Under the pieces are notes generated by a model, which had not been told where the DNA came from, searched no databases, and was given only the letters and a program-made list of their open reading frames with translations. Of a stretch of DNA of 64,000 bases, positions 54,902-64,000 are shown piece by piece. Numbering within the stretch: position 1 is the first letter of the stretch; every line of letters begins with the position of its first letter. The position numbers and the translations under genes were made by a program. The DNA is from Pseudomonas saxonica (GTDB lineage Bacteria > Pseudomonadota > Gammaproteobacteria > Pseudomonadales > Pseudomonadaceae), in assembly GCF_007858365.1 (NCBI RefSeq), contig NZ_VFIO01000002.1:124001-188000 (forward strand), given 5' to 3'.

Positions 54902-57679
54902 ATGCCTTCTCCGCGTTTGCGTTGCGTCAGCCTCTCTGGTTACCGTTCGTTGTCTTTGGCCGTGCTGCTTGGCATGCCCGCACTGACCCTCGCCGCCAGC
55001 CCTGGATCGAGCCCGCAGAGCCAGCATGAGCAACAACAGCATTTCCAGATTCCGGCCCAACCACTGGCCACGGCGCTCATTGCTTTTTCGCAGCAGTCAG
55101 GCTGGCAGGTCAGCGCAGAAAGTACGCTGCTGACCGGCCTCAATAGCGCGCCGGTGAACGCGACGACGAGCCCCGAAAACGCACTGGCTCGCCTGTTGCG
55201 CGACAGCGGCCTGCAGTGGGAAGTAACCTCGCCCGAGAGCGCCTCCATCCTGCCGCCCGCAGAGAGCGATGTCCTACAGATCAAAAGCACACCGATTACA
55301 GCGATGGATTCTGTTTTCCAGGGAGAACAGGTGATTGATCGGCAAATGATCGAGAGCCTGCCTTCAGGTAATGGCGACATCACCAGCTTGCTGCGTACCA
55401 ACCCCAACGTGCAATTCGATAACAATCAGCTAAGCAGCAAGACGCCGGGCGAAATTGCTCCTGCCGACATCAGTATCAACGGCGCACGACCTTGGCAAAA
55501 TCTGTTTGTGGTCGATGGCATGACCATGAACAACGACCTCGACCCCGGCAACAGCAATGACAGCTTCGCAGAGATTTCAGGGCGCAGTCAGGGCATGGCG
55601 CTCGACACCGACCTGCTCGAAGACATCAAGGTCTATGACAGCAACGTGCCCGTAGAATTTGGCGGATTTAACGGCGGCGTGGTCGAGGCCAACACCCGCG
55701 ACCCCAAAAAGGACTTTCACGGCAAGGTGTCGGTGCAAATGTCGCGTTCGGAGTGGACCCGCTATCACCTCAACGAAGATGACCCGGATCTCGAGAACTT
55801 TGAAGCCGGCTTCGGAAACGACAGTCAGCCCGAGTTCAAGAAGATCATCACTCGCGCCACTCTCGAAGGATACTTAACCGACAACTTCGGTCTGATGGGC
55901 AGTTTTTCACGCAAAGACTCCACTATTCCGACCCGAGTATTTGCCGTTTCCAACCAGACCGAAACGGCCAATGTTGCCGAAACACAGACGCGGCGCATCG
56001 ACAACTACTTCCTTAAAGCCGTCTGGCAGGTCAATGAAGATTGGAAACTCGATGTCAGCCTGACCCACGCCCCGGAAACCGCCAAAACCTTTGGCCCTAA
56101 CTCGGTCTACTCCGCCCGAGACATGGAAGCCGGCGGCGAGAGCATCAGCGCCCGCCTGGTATGGAATGCGCCAATGGCCCGCGTCGAACAAAACCTCAGC
56201 TGGAGCGAACTGAACACGTCACGTTACTCAGACAGTGACTACCTGATTTTCTGGCGCTCCTCCACGACCAAAGACTGGAGCACTTCAGCAGTTGCCTCCG
56301 AAGGCGGCTTTGGCGACATCGAAGAAACCCAGAAAACGCTGGCTTACAAGCTCAAGGCCGACTGGAACAGTTTCAATTGGCTGGGGCTGGATCACTCCGT
56401 ACAAACAGGCCTTGAACTGTCACAGAACTCGGCCAGCTATGAACGCAGCAAACCCCACAGCAGTTACACCGTGGCGTCCACCGGCACATGTGTGGGCAGC
56501 GATCCTTACTGCTCGATTGGCACCACCAAAGAGGGGTGGCCCGGGCAATACGCCAACAAGATGACCGTCAGCCAAGGCAAAGTTGCCTTTGACACTCGCT
56601 CTTGGGCGTTATACCTGCAAGACGAAATGCGCTATGGACGCCTAACCGTAAGACCCGGCGTACGGATCGACGGCGATGACTACATGAGCCAGACCACTAT
56701 CGCGCCGCGCCTGGCCATCGAGCTGGACGTGTTCGGCGACAACAAGACCCGTATCACCGGCGGCGCCAACCGCTACTACGGCCGCAACCTGTACGCCTAT
56801 CGCCTGCGCGACGGTATCGCCGCCATGGGCACCGAATACAGCCGTGCCAGCCAGTCTTCTGAATGGGTGAAAGGTAAGCAGAACGCCAATGACAGCAAGT
56901 TCAACCAGCTGAAAGTGCCCTATGACGATGAGCTGACCCTAGGCCTGAGCCATGTGCAATGGGACACCGAATTCGCCGTCAAATACGTCAAGCGCATGGG
57001 CCGCGAGCAAGTCAGCCGCGCGTGGGGCTCGCAGATTGGTGAGCCGTCCGAAGACACCAGTACGCTGGCCGCCAACTACTACACCTATTACAACGGCGGC
57101 AAAAGTGATGCCGACATTTACACCCTGACCATTACCCCGCTGCAAGCCTTTACGCTGGGCAGCACCCGCACCTCGGGTCAGTTCGCGATGGACTGGAGCA
57201 AAATCAATAACACCGGCCTGTCGAACTACAGTGCCAGCATCGGCGCAACCTACGTCGAAGACCCCACGATCCAGTACGACGGCAAGTTCATGAAGTACTC
57301 CGACATGCCCGCGACCAATTACAACCGCCCCTGGACCGCGCGCCTGACCACCATCACCGAAATCGAGCCACTGCACCTGACCTGGAGTAACTTCCTGCGT
57401 TACCGCGACGGTTACCGCCGAATCGCAGCCACTGGCAAAAAAGTCCAGCACGAAGGCAAGGACGCTTATGTGTGGGCCGAAACACCGTTTTCTGGCGCCT
57501 TGACCTGGGATACCCGCATTGCCTGGCAAGTGCCCACAGCGAAAGACCAGGCCGTGTTCGTTAACCTTGACGTGACCAACCTGCTGGATAAACAAATTGT
57601 CGGCGCTACCGAGAACAGCGGCTTGCCGACCTATGAAGTCGGCCGTCAATTCATGCTTGAAGTGGGGTACACCTTTTGA
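54902..57679 (+). CDS. TonB-dependent outer-membrane transducer with STN signalling domain
   Basis: Outer-membrane receptor of 925 residues. The signal peptide includes LSLAVLLGMPALTLA. An STN domain (~45-125; FQIPAQPLATALIAFSQQSG) would signal to the FecR-like protein. The plug domain follows (PADISINGARPWQNLFVVDG, EFGGFNGGVVEANTRDPKKD), then a beta-barrel ending in the terminal aromatic LEVGYTF. The ligand is unknown; the barrel has no motif by which I can name a siderophore or metal. The last base pairs overlap the start of the peroxidase gene. Confidence 0.93.
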   Translation: MPSPRLRCVSLSGYRSLSLAVLLGMPALTLAASPGSSPQSQHEQQQHFQIPAQPLATALIAFSQQSGWQVSAESTLLTGLNSAPVNATTSPENALARLLRDSGLQWEVTSPESASILPPAESDVLQIKSTPITAMDSVFQGEQVIDRQMIESLPSGNGDITSLLRTNPNVQFDNNQLSSKTPGEIAPADISINGARPWQNLFVVDGMTMNNDLDPGNSNDSFAEISGRSQGMALDTDLLEDIKVYDSNVPVEFGGFNGGVVEANTRDPKKDFHGKVSVQMSRSEWTRYHLNEDDPDLENFEAGFGNDSQPEFKKIITRATLEGYLTDNFGLMGSFSRKDSTIPTRVFAVSNQTETANVAETQTRRIDNYFLKAVWQVNEDWKLDVSLTHAPETAKTFGPNSVYSARDMEAGGESISARLVWNAPMARVEQNLSWSELNTSRYSDSDYLIFWRSSTTKDWSTSAVASEGGFGDIEETQKTLAYKLKADWNSFNWLGLDHSVQTGLELSQNSASYERSKPHSSYTVASTGTCVGSDPYCSIGTTKEGWPGQYANKMTVSQGKVAFDTRSWALYLQDEMRYGRLTVRPGVRIDGDDYMSQTTIAPRLAIELDVFGDNKTRITGGANRYYGRNLYAYRLRDGIAAMGTEYSRASQSSEWVKGKQNANDSKFNQLKVPYDDELTLGLSHVQWDTEFAVKYVKRMGREQVSRAWGSQIGEPSEDTSTLAANYYTYYNGGKSDADIYTLTITPLQAFTLGSTRTSGQFAMDWSKINNTGLSNYSASIGATYVEDPTIQYDGKFMKYSDMPATNYNRPWTARLTTITEIEPLHLTWSNFLRYRDGYRRIAATGKKVQHEGKDAYVWAETPFSGALTWDTRIAWQVPTAKDQAVFVNLDVTNLLDKQIVGATENSGLPTYEVGRQFMLEVGYTF

Positions 57680-58785
57680 ACCGCCTGATTTTCTGCTTCA
57701 GCGTGGGGGTGGCGCTGAGCAGCCTGAGTGCGACCGCAGCGTCGGCCTGCGATGAAAAGGCCAGCGATTACAGCACCTGCATAGCCCAGCTGTACCGCCA
57801 GCCTGTCGCCCAGTGGCCCGCTCCGCAGGTTGATGCCGACGTGGCCTGGCAGGAAATGGCCGCCCTGCCCGACCATGCGCCCGCGCCTCCCGAAAACCCG
57901 TTCAGCGAGGCCAAGGCCGAGCTGGGCAAAAAACTGTTTAACGACCCCAAGCTGTCACGCTCCGGGCAAATTGCCTGCGCATCCTGTCATGAAGCCGACA
58001 TGGCCTTTGCCGATGGTCGCCGAGTGTCCTTTGGCCATGATCGCCAGAACGGACGACGAAACGCGCCTAGTCTGGTGATGAGCGGCTACAGCTCCCAGCT
58101 GTTTTGGGACGGTCGAGGCGGCAGTCTTGAGCAGCAAGCCATGCACCCCATCGTCGATCCGGTGGAAATGGCCTTCGATATACCGCAATTGCTTGAACGG
58201 CTCAATACCGACGCGGCCTACCACGATCAATTTGCGCAGGTTTTTGGCGACGGCCCGATTACCACCGAACGAATCGGGCAAGCATTGGCCACGTTCCAGC
58301 GCACGCTGGTCAAAAGCACTCGCAACACCCCTTTCGAGCAATTACTGCGCGGACGCCCGCAGCGCATGACTGACGAACAACTTTACGGCCTGCATGTGTT
58401 CCGCACCAAGGCCCGCTGCATGAACTGCCACTTCGGCCCAGCCCTGAGCGACGAACAGTTCCATAACGTTGGCCTGAGCTATTACGGACGCGCTAAATAC
58501 GAAGACCTGGGGCGCTATGAAGTGACGCGCAAGCCTGAAGACGTGGGCGCCTTCCGCACCCCGTCATTACGCCTGGTGATGAAAACGGCGCCGTGGATGC
58601 ACAACGGCCTGTTCGTCAACATGGAGGGCACGCTGGCCTTCTACAACATGGGCATGCCACGCCCGCGGCCCAACGCGCAGCAGGTCAACGACCCGTTGTT
58701 TCCAACCACCAGTGAACGCCTGAAAGTATTGAACATGGACAAGGACGAACTGAGAGCTTTGCGCAGTTTTCTCGACACACTTTGA
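57676..58785 (+). CDS. Di-haem cytochrome c peroxidase/MauG-family protein coupled to TonB receptor
   Basis: Periplasmic c-type cytochrome of 369 residues with an N-terminal signal peptide. Two haem motifs, CASCH (101-105) and CMNCH (248-252), define a bacterial di-haem peroxidase or MauG relative. The WDGRGGSLEQQAMHPI block and the GAFRTPSLR...PWMHNGLF block are typical. It begins at a TTG that overlaps the TonB receptor stop (TTGA), so its translation is tied to the receptor. It may oxidise a redox-active ligand or remove peroxide; this is inference from context. Confidence 0.9.
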   Translation: MNRLIFCFSVGVALSSLSATAASACDEKASDYSTCIAQLYRQPVAQWPAPQVDADVAWQEMAALPDHAPAPPENPFSEAKAELGKKLFNDPKLSRSGQIACASCHEADMAFADGRRVSFGHDRQNGRRNAPSLVMSGYSSQLFWDGRGGSLEQQAMHPIVDPVEMAFDIPQLLERLNTDAAYHDQFAQVFGDGPITTERIGQALATFQRTLVKSTRNTPFEQLLRGRPQRMTDEQLYGLHVFRTKARCMNCHFGPALSDEQFHNVGLSYYGRAKYEDLGRYEVTRKPEDVGAFRTPSLRLVMKTAPWMHNGLFVNMEGTLAFYNMGMPRPRPNAQQVNDPLFPTTSERLKVLNMDKDELRALRSFLDTL

Positions 58786-58846
58786 GGAAGGACGCATCAC
58801 AGTTCGTCGTAGGAGCACAATTGGACGCTGGGTCAAGCGCACTTGA

Positions 58847-58872
58847 GAAACAATATCGTTTATTATTGTTTC
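58847..58872. promoter_or_regulatory. Inverted repeat upstream of the ferric-binding protein gene
   Basis: GAAACAATA-N8-TATTGTTTC is a perfect 9-bp inverted repeat, 34 bp before the fbpA-like start. It is A/T-rich like a Fur operator but does not fit the 19-base Fur consensus well, so the binding protein is uncertain. Confidence 0.4.
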
Positions 58873-58906
58873 AAGTTTTGTTGTACCCCAGCGAGGAACC
58901 CAGCGA

Positions 58907-59932
58907 ATGATGCTCCGAAATACCCAGCTTGCAACATTTCTACTGCGCAGTTTGTCCATCGCAACGCTTGGCCTGACCCTGCTCGCTCCCGCCGCTTATG
59001 CAGCCGACCCTGTCACCCTGACCTTGTATAACGGTCAGCACAAAGAGGTTGGCGACAACCTTGCCGCCGCCTTTGAAGCCAAGACCGGCATCCACGTCAA
59101 TGTGCGCAAAGGCAGCAGCAACCAGTTGGCCAGCCAGATCGTCGAAGAAGGCGACCGCTCGCCTGCCGACGTGTTTTACGCTGAAGAATCGCCACCGCTC
59201 AACAGCCTGGGTGAGCAAGGCTTGCTGGCCAAGGCTGACGACAGCACCCTGCAAGCGCTGCCCAAGGAATACGTGGCGGCTAACGGCACCTGGATCGGCG
59301 TGACGGCGCGTACCCGCGTAGTGGCCTTCAACCCCAACAAGATCAAGGAAGAAGAACTGCCCAAATCAGTTCTGGATTTCGCGGGCCCTGAATGGCAAGG
59401 CAAGGTAGGCTTCGTGCCGACCAGCGGCGCTTTCCAGGAACAGGCCGTGGCCATTATCAAAATGCATGGTCGCGACGCCGCTGAAGAATGGCTGACAGGC
59501 CTGCGCGCCTTCGGCAAGACTTACACCAACAACATGGTGGCGCTCAAAGCCGTTGAGAATGGCGAAGTGGCAGCGGTACTGGTGAACAACTACTACTGGT
59601 TTGCCTTGCAGCGCGAGAAAGGCAAGTTGGACTCCAAACTGCACTATTTCACCGACGGTGATGCGGGCGGCTTGATTACCGTGTCCAGTGCCGGCGTGGT
59701 CAAAGCCACCAAGCACCCTAAAGAAGCCCAGCAATTGCTGGCTTACATGGCCAGCGAAGAAGGTCAGCGGGTAATCACCAACACCACCGCTGAATACCCG
59801 ATGCGCAAAGGCATGGTCTCGGAACGCGGCCTCAAGCCGTTTGATGAACTGCAAGCGCCGAAAATCACCCCGGCCGACTTGGGCAACGCGGATGAAGCGC
59901 TGGAGCTCGAACAAGAAGTAGGCCTGCTCTGA
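58907..59932 (+). CDS. Ferric-iron ABC transporter binding protein (FbpA/HitA-like)
   Basis: Periplasmic iron-binding protein of 341 residues with signal peptide LSIATLGLTLLAPAAYA. The mature part begins DPVTLTLYNGQHKEVGDNLA, typical of FbpA-like ferric-binding proteins. The adjacent tyrosines in LVNNYYWFAL are the expected Fe(III) ligands. It delivers iron to the permease encoded next. GAGG precedes the ATG; a second ATG follows immediately. It overlaps the permease start (TGATG). Confidence 0.94.
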   Translation: MMLRNTQLATFLLRSLSIATLGLTLLAPAAYAADPVTLTLYNGQHKEVGDNLAAAFEAKTGIHVNVRKGSSNQLASQIVEEGDRSPADVFYAEESPPLNSLGEQGLLAKADDSTLQALPKEYVAANGTWIGVTARTRVVAFNPNKIKEEELPKSVLDFAGPEWQGKVGFVPTSGAFQEQAVAIIKMHGRDAAEEWLTGLRAFGKTYTNNMVALKAVENGEVAAVLVNNYYWFALQREKGKLDSKLHYFTDGDAGGLITVSSAGVVKATKHPKEAQQLLAYMASEEGQRVITNTTAEYPMRKGMVSERGLKPFDELQAPKITPADLGNADEALELEQEVGLL

Positions 59933-61485
59933 TGCTGCTTGCCGCCCAACCTGCCCGCTTTACCCTGAAACGCAAAAGGCCATCAATCTGGCTGTTGTTG
60001 CCCGTGTTGTTTCTGGTGGGCCTGAGCCTGTTGCCGTTGCTGTATGTGGGCACCAAGGCCTGGCAAGCCGGCTGGGCGCAAGCGGTGCATCTGTTGTGGC
60101 GGCCGTTTGTATTTGGCCTGATGCGCAACACCTTGATGTTGATGGTCGGCGTGACCGTCACCTGTGCACTGGTGGGCTTGTCGCTGGCTTGGTTGCTGGA
60201 ACGCAGCAACTTGCCGGGCCGGCGGCTGTGGGGCGTGATCCTGTGTCTGCCGTTTGCCGTTCCGGCGTTCGTCAGCAGCTTCACGTGGGTATCGCTCAGC
60301 GCCAGCTTTGAGGGGTTGGGCGGCGCCATTCTGGTGATGAGCCTGTCCAAATATCCGCTCATTTTTCTGCCGGTGGCGGCCACCTTGCGCAACCTCGACC
60401 CGGCGCTTGAGGAGTCTGCCCGCACGCTGGGCCAGAATCGCTGGGGGGTATTCTTCACCATCACCCTGCCGCTGCTCTGGCCCTCGCTACTGGCGGGATC
60501 GTTGCTGATTGCCCTGCACATGCTGGTGGAGTTCGGCGCACTGTCGATTATTGGCTTGCAGACCTTCACCACCGCGATCTATCAGCAATTTGAGCTGGAA
60601 TTCAGTAACGCCAATGCCGCCATGTTGTCAGCGGTGTTGCTGGTGATGTGCCTGAGCCTGCTGTGGCTGGAGCTGAAAGTGCGCGGTAAAGGCCGCCACA
60701 TTCGCATCGGTCAGGGCGCGGCGCGGCGTGCCGAGCAAGTGCGGCTGGGCAAGTGGTCGCTGCTGGGCCAACTGTATTGCCTGGCGCTGGCAGTGATCGG
60801 CAGCGGCGTGCCTTTGGGCATGCTGGTGTACTGGCTGGTCAAGGGCAGCTCGGCGGCTTTTCCCATGGCTCAGATTGGCGAAGCGCTGCTCTCGTCGTTG
60901 TCACTGTCGCTGGGAGGCGCTGCGTTGTGTCTGGTGCTGGCGGTGCCGGTCGGCCTGCTGGTGGTGCGTTATAAAGGCCAACTGGCGATCTGGGCTGAGC
61001 GCTTGCCGTACCTGCTGCATGCCCTGCCAGGGCTGGTGATTGCCTTGGCGCTGGTGTATTTCTCGCTGCATTTCGTGCCTGTGTTGTACCAGACCTCGGC
61101 GTTGTTGCTGATTGCTTATGCGCTGCTGTTTTTGCCGCTGGCTCAGGCGCCAATCCGCACGGCGCTGAACAAGGCGGCCCCGCAGCTTGAAGAAGCGGCG
61201 CGAACCTTGGGCGCTTCGTCGTTCTCGGCGTTTTGCCGGGTGACGTTGCCGATCATCTTTCCTGCACTGGGGGCGGCGTTCGCGCTGGTATTTCTGGATG
61301 CGATGAAGGAACTGACAGCGACGTTGCTGCTGAGTCCTACAGGGCTGAATACCTTGGCGACGCAAGTGTGGTCGCACACCTCGAACATCGAGTTTGCGGC
61401 GGCGGCTCCTTATGCGGCGCTGCTCATTTTGGTGTCGGGTTTGCCGGTGTATTTGCTCACGACGCGGATGTATTTGAGCCGCTGA
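59932..61485 (+). CDS. Ferric-iron ABC transporter fused permease (FbpB/HitB-like)
   Basis: Inner-membrane permease of 517 residues with about twelve hydrophobic segments, formed from two homologous halves. Each half has an EAA coupling loop: EESARTLGQNRWGVFFTITL (~160) and EEAARTLGASSFSAFCRVTL (~420). It pairs with the binding protein just upstream, whose stop it overlaps by one base. No ATPase gene (FbpC type) follows, so the transporter must borrow one encoded elsewhere. Confidence 0.94.
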   Translation: MLLAAQPARFTLKRKRPSIWLLLPVLFLVGLSLLPLLYVGTKAWQAGWAQAVHLLWRPFVFGLMRNTLMLMVGVTVTCALVGLSLAWLLERSNLPGRRLWGVILCLPFAVPAFVSSFTWVSLSASFEGLGGAILVMSLSKYPLIFLPVAATLRNLDPALEESARTLGQNRWGVFFTITLPLLWPSLLAGSLLIALHMLVEFGALSIIGLQTFTTAIYQQFELEFSNANAAMLSAVLLVMCLSLLWLELKVRGKGRHIRIGQGAARRAEQVRLGKWSLLGQLYCLALAVIGSGVPLGMLVYWLVKGSSAAFPMAQIGEALLSSLSLSLGGAALCLVLAVPVGLLVVRYKGQLAIWAERLPYLLHALPGLVIALALVYFSLHFVPVLYQTSALLLIAYALLFLPLAQAPIRTALNKAAPQLEEAARTLGASSFSAFCRVTLPIIFPALGAAFALVFLDAMKELTATLLLSPTGLNTLATQVWSHTSNIEFAAAAPYAALLILVSGLPVYLLTTRMYLSR

Positions 61486-61494
61486 GTCCGCCTG

Positions 61495-61605
61495 CCCTCA
61501 CCCCAACCCTCTCCCAGAGGGAGAGGGAGCTGGATCTAAGCGTTTCGTGAATCTGCTTTTGCCTTTAGTCCCCTCTCCCTCAGGGAGAGGGCTAGGGTGA
61601 GGGGG
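61495..61605 (+). repeat. Hairpin-rich intergenic repeat, copy F
   Basis: Single-core copy: CCCTCACCCCAACCCTCTCC...AATCTGCTTTTGCCTTTAG...GAGAGGGCTAGGGTGAGGG. It lies between the convergent permease and chemoreceptor genes. Confidence 0.88.
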
Positions 61606-61614
61606 CTTTTGATC

Positions 61615-63549
61615 TTAAGCCCGAAACTGCCCCAAGCTCGCCTTGAGCTGCGCCGCCAAACCATCCAGCACCTTGCCACTGGCCGTGGTTTCATTCACCG
61701 CCTGCGCCGCCCGCTCGGACTGTGCATGGATCACTTCAACCCGCCCACGCACGGCATGAGCACCCTGCGCCTGATGCGCAGCGGCTTTAGTTGCATCTCC
61801 AATGGCGGCATGCACTTGCTCAACCGAGGCTTGCACCGTTTTTTGCAATTGCACACTGCCGCGTAACACCACCAAGCCCTCATTGGCCTGACGCCCCGCC
61901 AAACCAATCGCCGCCACCGCCTCTTTCGCGCCCTGCTGCAACGCCACGATGTGCGCCTGAATGTCACCCGTTGAGCGTTGCGTCTTGCTCGCCAGCGCCC
62001 GCACTTCATCGGCCACCACTGCAAAGCCACGTCCGGTTTCCCCTGCACGCGCCGCTTCAATGGCCGCATTCAACGCCAGCAGGTTGGTTTGCTCTGCAAT
62101 GCCGTGAATCACCGTCAATACCACCTCAATTTGCTCGCTCTGACGGGCCAGCCGCTCTATCACCTTGGCACCCTCGCCCACTTGTCCGGCCAAGGCTTCA
62201 ATCAAACCGCCGACTTGCGTCGAGGTACGAGTGTTTTCATCGGTGGCCTGACGAATCTCCAGCACCTGTTTAAGCGCCGCTTGCATTGCATGGCTCTCGG
62301 ACTGCGCCGCATCGGCCATGGTCGACAGCGCTGCCAGACTTTGCGCAACCTCATCTCGCTGCAATTGCGCGGCGGCATTGGCCCCGGCATTGCGTACGGT
62401 CATCGCCCCAATCTCGACCCCGGTACGCTGCGCCACATCACCGGCCTCGCGCACGATGGGCTGGAGCTTGTCGATAAAACGGTTGACCGCCGCAGCCATG
62501 TCGCCAATTTCATCCTTGCTGTGAAGGCCGACACGCTTGGTCAAATCGCCATCGCCTGCTGCCAGATCATTGAGCGCGTTAATCAACAACAGCAATTTGT
62601 TCACTACGCGCCGGCCCAGTACCACGGCCAGAAGCAACAGTACGCCCAAGCCGACTATCGCCAAGCCCAGGCCAATCCGCCAGCGCAACGTATCCGCCGC
62701 CTCACGCACGGTCTGCGAGGTATTGGCTTGCATTTGCGCAGCGGCCGCCTGAGCCGACTGCAAACGTGCGCCCAACACCGCCGCGCTGTCGCTGGCAGCA
62801 CCCTGCAAGCTTTCGCCGACCAACTGCTCACTGTTGACGATCAGTTTCGCAAAACGCTTATCAAGGGCCGCCAGATCCTCTTCTAACGACGCTGTGGAAA
62901 CACCCATCAACACTTTGCCGATTTCGACACCGTTAGGATTGATGGGCGCTTCGAGGTAATACACCGCCGGGTCGTTGCGGGCCGCACTCAAGACCTTGTC
63001 CAGCGCTCGCTCACCCTGGCCCTTTTCCAACAGGGCTTTGTTGATCGGGTTGTCACGGTTGAGATAGCGCGTCAGGTGCTGACCTGACGCATCGTCATAC
63101 ACAACAAACAACACATTGGGATTATGTTGAGCGCGGCGGGCAAATTCAGACAGGGTTGGCACGTCGTTGTCCCAAATGGCCCGCGGTGCCACAGCCGCCA
63201 GTAACTGCGCCATGTCATTGGCTGAGTCCTTGAGATTTTTCTCCATCAAATCCCACAGCTGCGTCTGTTCTTCTTTCAAGCGCGGCGCCAAGCCCGCAGT
63301 CAGACGCTGACGAGTATGAGCAGACAGCTCATCAAGGCTGTTTTTGACCTCCTCACTGGCCTGCTGCAATTCAACCGTCAACTTTTGACTGTCTGCTCCC
63401 AGACGCGTGTCCAGATCGGCTTCCAATGCGGTGACTGTGCTCCGAGTCAGTGCAACCGCCACCAACACTTGCACCAAAAGAGCGATACCCAAGGTAACGA
63501 ACACGGGTCTTAACAAGCGGCTTCGTAACAGTGAGAGAACGGCAGACAC
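61615..63549 (-). CDS. Methyl-accepting chemotaxis protein
   Basis: Transmembrane chemoreceptor of 644 residues. The first membrane helix is at ~13-35 ([20 protein letters not shown]). A periplasmic sensor of ~250 residues follows, then a second helix ([20 protein letters not shown]), a HAMP domain with [20 protein letters not shown], and the signalling domain with the conserved hairpin tip [20 protein letters not shown]. No C-terminal CheR-binding pentapeptide is seen. The GTG at 63549 is chosen because GGAGG lies about eight bases upstream; a GTG at 63564 overlaps that site. The ligand is unknown. Confidence 0.93.
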   Translation of the reverse strand: MSAVLSLLRSRLLRPVFVTLGIALLVQVLVAVALTRSTVTALEADLDTRLGADSQKLTVELQQASEEVKNSLDELSAHTRQRLTAGLAPRLKEEQTQLWDLMEKNLKDSANDMAQLLAAVAPRAIWDNDVPTLSEFARRAQHNPNVLFVVYDDASGQHLTRYLNRDNPINKALLEKGQGERALDKVLSAARNDPAVYYLEAPINPNGVEIGKVLMGVSTASLEEDLAALDKRFAKLIVNSEQLVGESLQGAASDSAAVLGARLQSAQAAAAQMQANTSQTVREAADTLRWRIGLGLAIVGLGVLLLLAVVLGRRVVNKLLLLINALNDLAAGDGDLTKRVGLHSKDEIGDMAAAVNRFIDKLQPIVREAGDVAQRTGVEIGAMTVRNAGANAAAQLQRDEVAQSLAALSTMADAAQSESHAMQAALKQVLEIRQATDENTRTSTQVGGLIEALAGQVGEGAKVIERLARQSEQIEVVLTVIHGIAEQTNLLALNAAIEAARAGETGRGFAVVADEVRALASKTQRSTGDIQAHIVALQQGAKEAVAAIGLAGRQANEGLVVLRGSVQLQKTVQASVEQVHAAIGDATKAAAHQAQGAHAVRGRVEVIHAQSERAAQAVNETTASGKVLDGLAAQLKASLGQFRA

Positions 63550-63641
63550 AGGTAACCCCTCCACATACGTGCCATTATTTTGATGGCACTTTTATTGACG
63601 GTTTCCACAGCAAGGGTCGTGCCGTTTAATACGACGCAAAC

Positions 63642-63670
63642 AACAAAGGGCCCCGAAGGGCCCTTTGTTT
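63642..63670 (-). terminator. Terminator after purA
   Basis: AACAAAGGGCCC-CGAA-GGGCCCTTTGTT, a 12-bp stem just past the purA stop, ending in a T-rich run on the minus strand. Confidence 0.85.
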
Positions 63671-63684
63671 TACATCGAGACGAC

Positions 63685-64000
63685 TTAAGCGAACGGGTGA
63701 CGCAGAACGATGGTTTCGTTGCGGTCCGGACCAGTCGAGATGATGTCGATCGGCGCACCGATCAGCTCTTCTACGCGCTTGATGTAAGCACGTGCGTTGG
63801 CTGGCAGGGCTTCCAGGGTTTTTGCACCCACGGTCGACTCAGTCCAGCCGGGTACAGTTTCGTAGACCGGTTGCAGGCCTTCGTAGCTGTCAGCATCGGT
63901 CGGGGCATCAACCAGCACAGTGCCGTTTGCATCTTTGTAACCGACGCAAATGTTGATGGTTTCCAGACCGTCGAGCACGTCCAGCTTGGTCAGGCAAATG
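63685..64000 (-). CDS. purA: Adenylosuccinate synthetase (3' part; 5' end outside window)
   Basis: The last 105 codons of a gene that enters from the right edge. The enzyme joins IMP and aspartate, using GTP, in AMP synthesis. Visible landmarks are [15 protein letters not shown], the PGWTEST block, and the C-terminal [20 protein letters not shown], followed by [13 protein letters not shown], all typical of PurA. The frame is open to base 64000. It is followed by a strong terminator and then the chemoreceptor gene in the same direction. Confidence 0.97.
   Translation of the reverse strand, partial: ICLTKLDVLDGLETINICVGYKDANGTVLVDAPTDADSYEGLQPVYETVPGWTESTVGAKTLEALPANARAYIKRVEELIGAPIDIISTGPDRNETIVLRHPFA

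Overview
The window looks like a chromosomal segment of a fluorescent-type Pseudomonas. The evidence is the gene content and order (braC-G liv transporter, pncB-nadE, azurin, ygiQ, dnaB, rplI, rpsR-rpsF, rlmB, rnr, tRNA-Leu, purA), together with REP palindromes of the GTAGC(C/A)GCTGCCG type. Most of it is ordinary core genome, with three accessory patches set into it.

Layout. 1-8.4 kb: two tandem giant toxin-like genes on the minus strand. One is a 3'-truncated paralogue that runs off the window. The other is a complete 1738-residue protein with a dermonecrotic-toxin-type N-terminal region, leucine-rich repeats and a C-terminal NEL-type E3 ubiquitin ligase domain. 8.5-12.6 kb: a soluble histidine kinase, then a chaperone group (cbpM-cbpA behind a candidate heat-shock promoter, and a divergent YegD-like Hsp70). 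12.7-18.4 kb: AI-2E-type permease, PsiF, ferritin-like protein, AsmA-like protein, a small repeat-bearing secreted protein and a DesT-like TetR regulator. 18.5-20.3 kb: ureEFG without urease structural genes. 20.5-23.5 kb: AGE epimerase, CDF transporter and SDR. 23.5-24.15 kb: a gene-free stretch with several DnaA-box-like sequences and an internal diverged duplication. 24.2-29.3 kb: branched-chain amino acid ABC transporter braGFEDC. 29.6-33.7 kb: amaA-amaB with a divergent LysR gene (pipecolate/lysine catabolism). 33.8-37.6 kb: pncB-nadE, a DUF1338 (2-oxoadipate dioxygenase/decarboxylase-like) gene and azurin. 37.9-40.8 kb: a small charged protein and YgiQ. 41.0-45.2 kb: a third giant toxin gene, ending in a SET-like domain and interrupted by one in-frame TAA; its stop overlaps the dnaB stop. 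45.2-52.5 kb: dnaB, rplI, a DUF2232-like membrane protein, rpsR, rpsF, rlmB and rnr. 52.7-53.1 kb: two tandem tRNA-Leu(CAG) transcription units. 53.3-58.8 kb: a cell-surface signalling cassette (FecI-like sigma, FecR, STN-bearing TonB receptor) translationally coupled to a di-haem cytochrome c peroxidase. 58.9-61.5 kb: a ferric-iron ABC binding protein and fused permease without an ATPase. 61.6-64.0 kb: a chemoreceptor and the 3' end of purA.

Three observations go beyond routine annotation. (i) Both tandem toxin genes carry a leader hairpin whose 3' arm contains the Shine-Dalgarno sequence, with the same 17-nt spacing, and the third toxin gene also has a hairpin abutting its ribosome binding site. 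(ii) A directional, hairpin-rich intergenic repeat (CCCTCACCC...GGGTGAGGG, about 110-175 bp) occurs six times. The five copies with a recognisable core all lie in the same orientation just past the 3' end of a plus-strand gene. (iii) The third toxin gene is intact across 1381 codons apart from a single stop codon. Gene calls rest on translated sequence motifs and remembered family features; no database search was possible.
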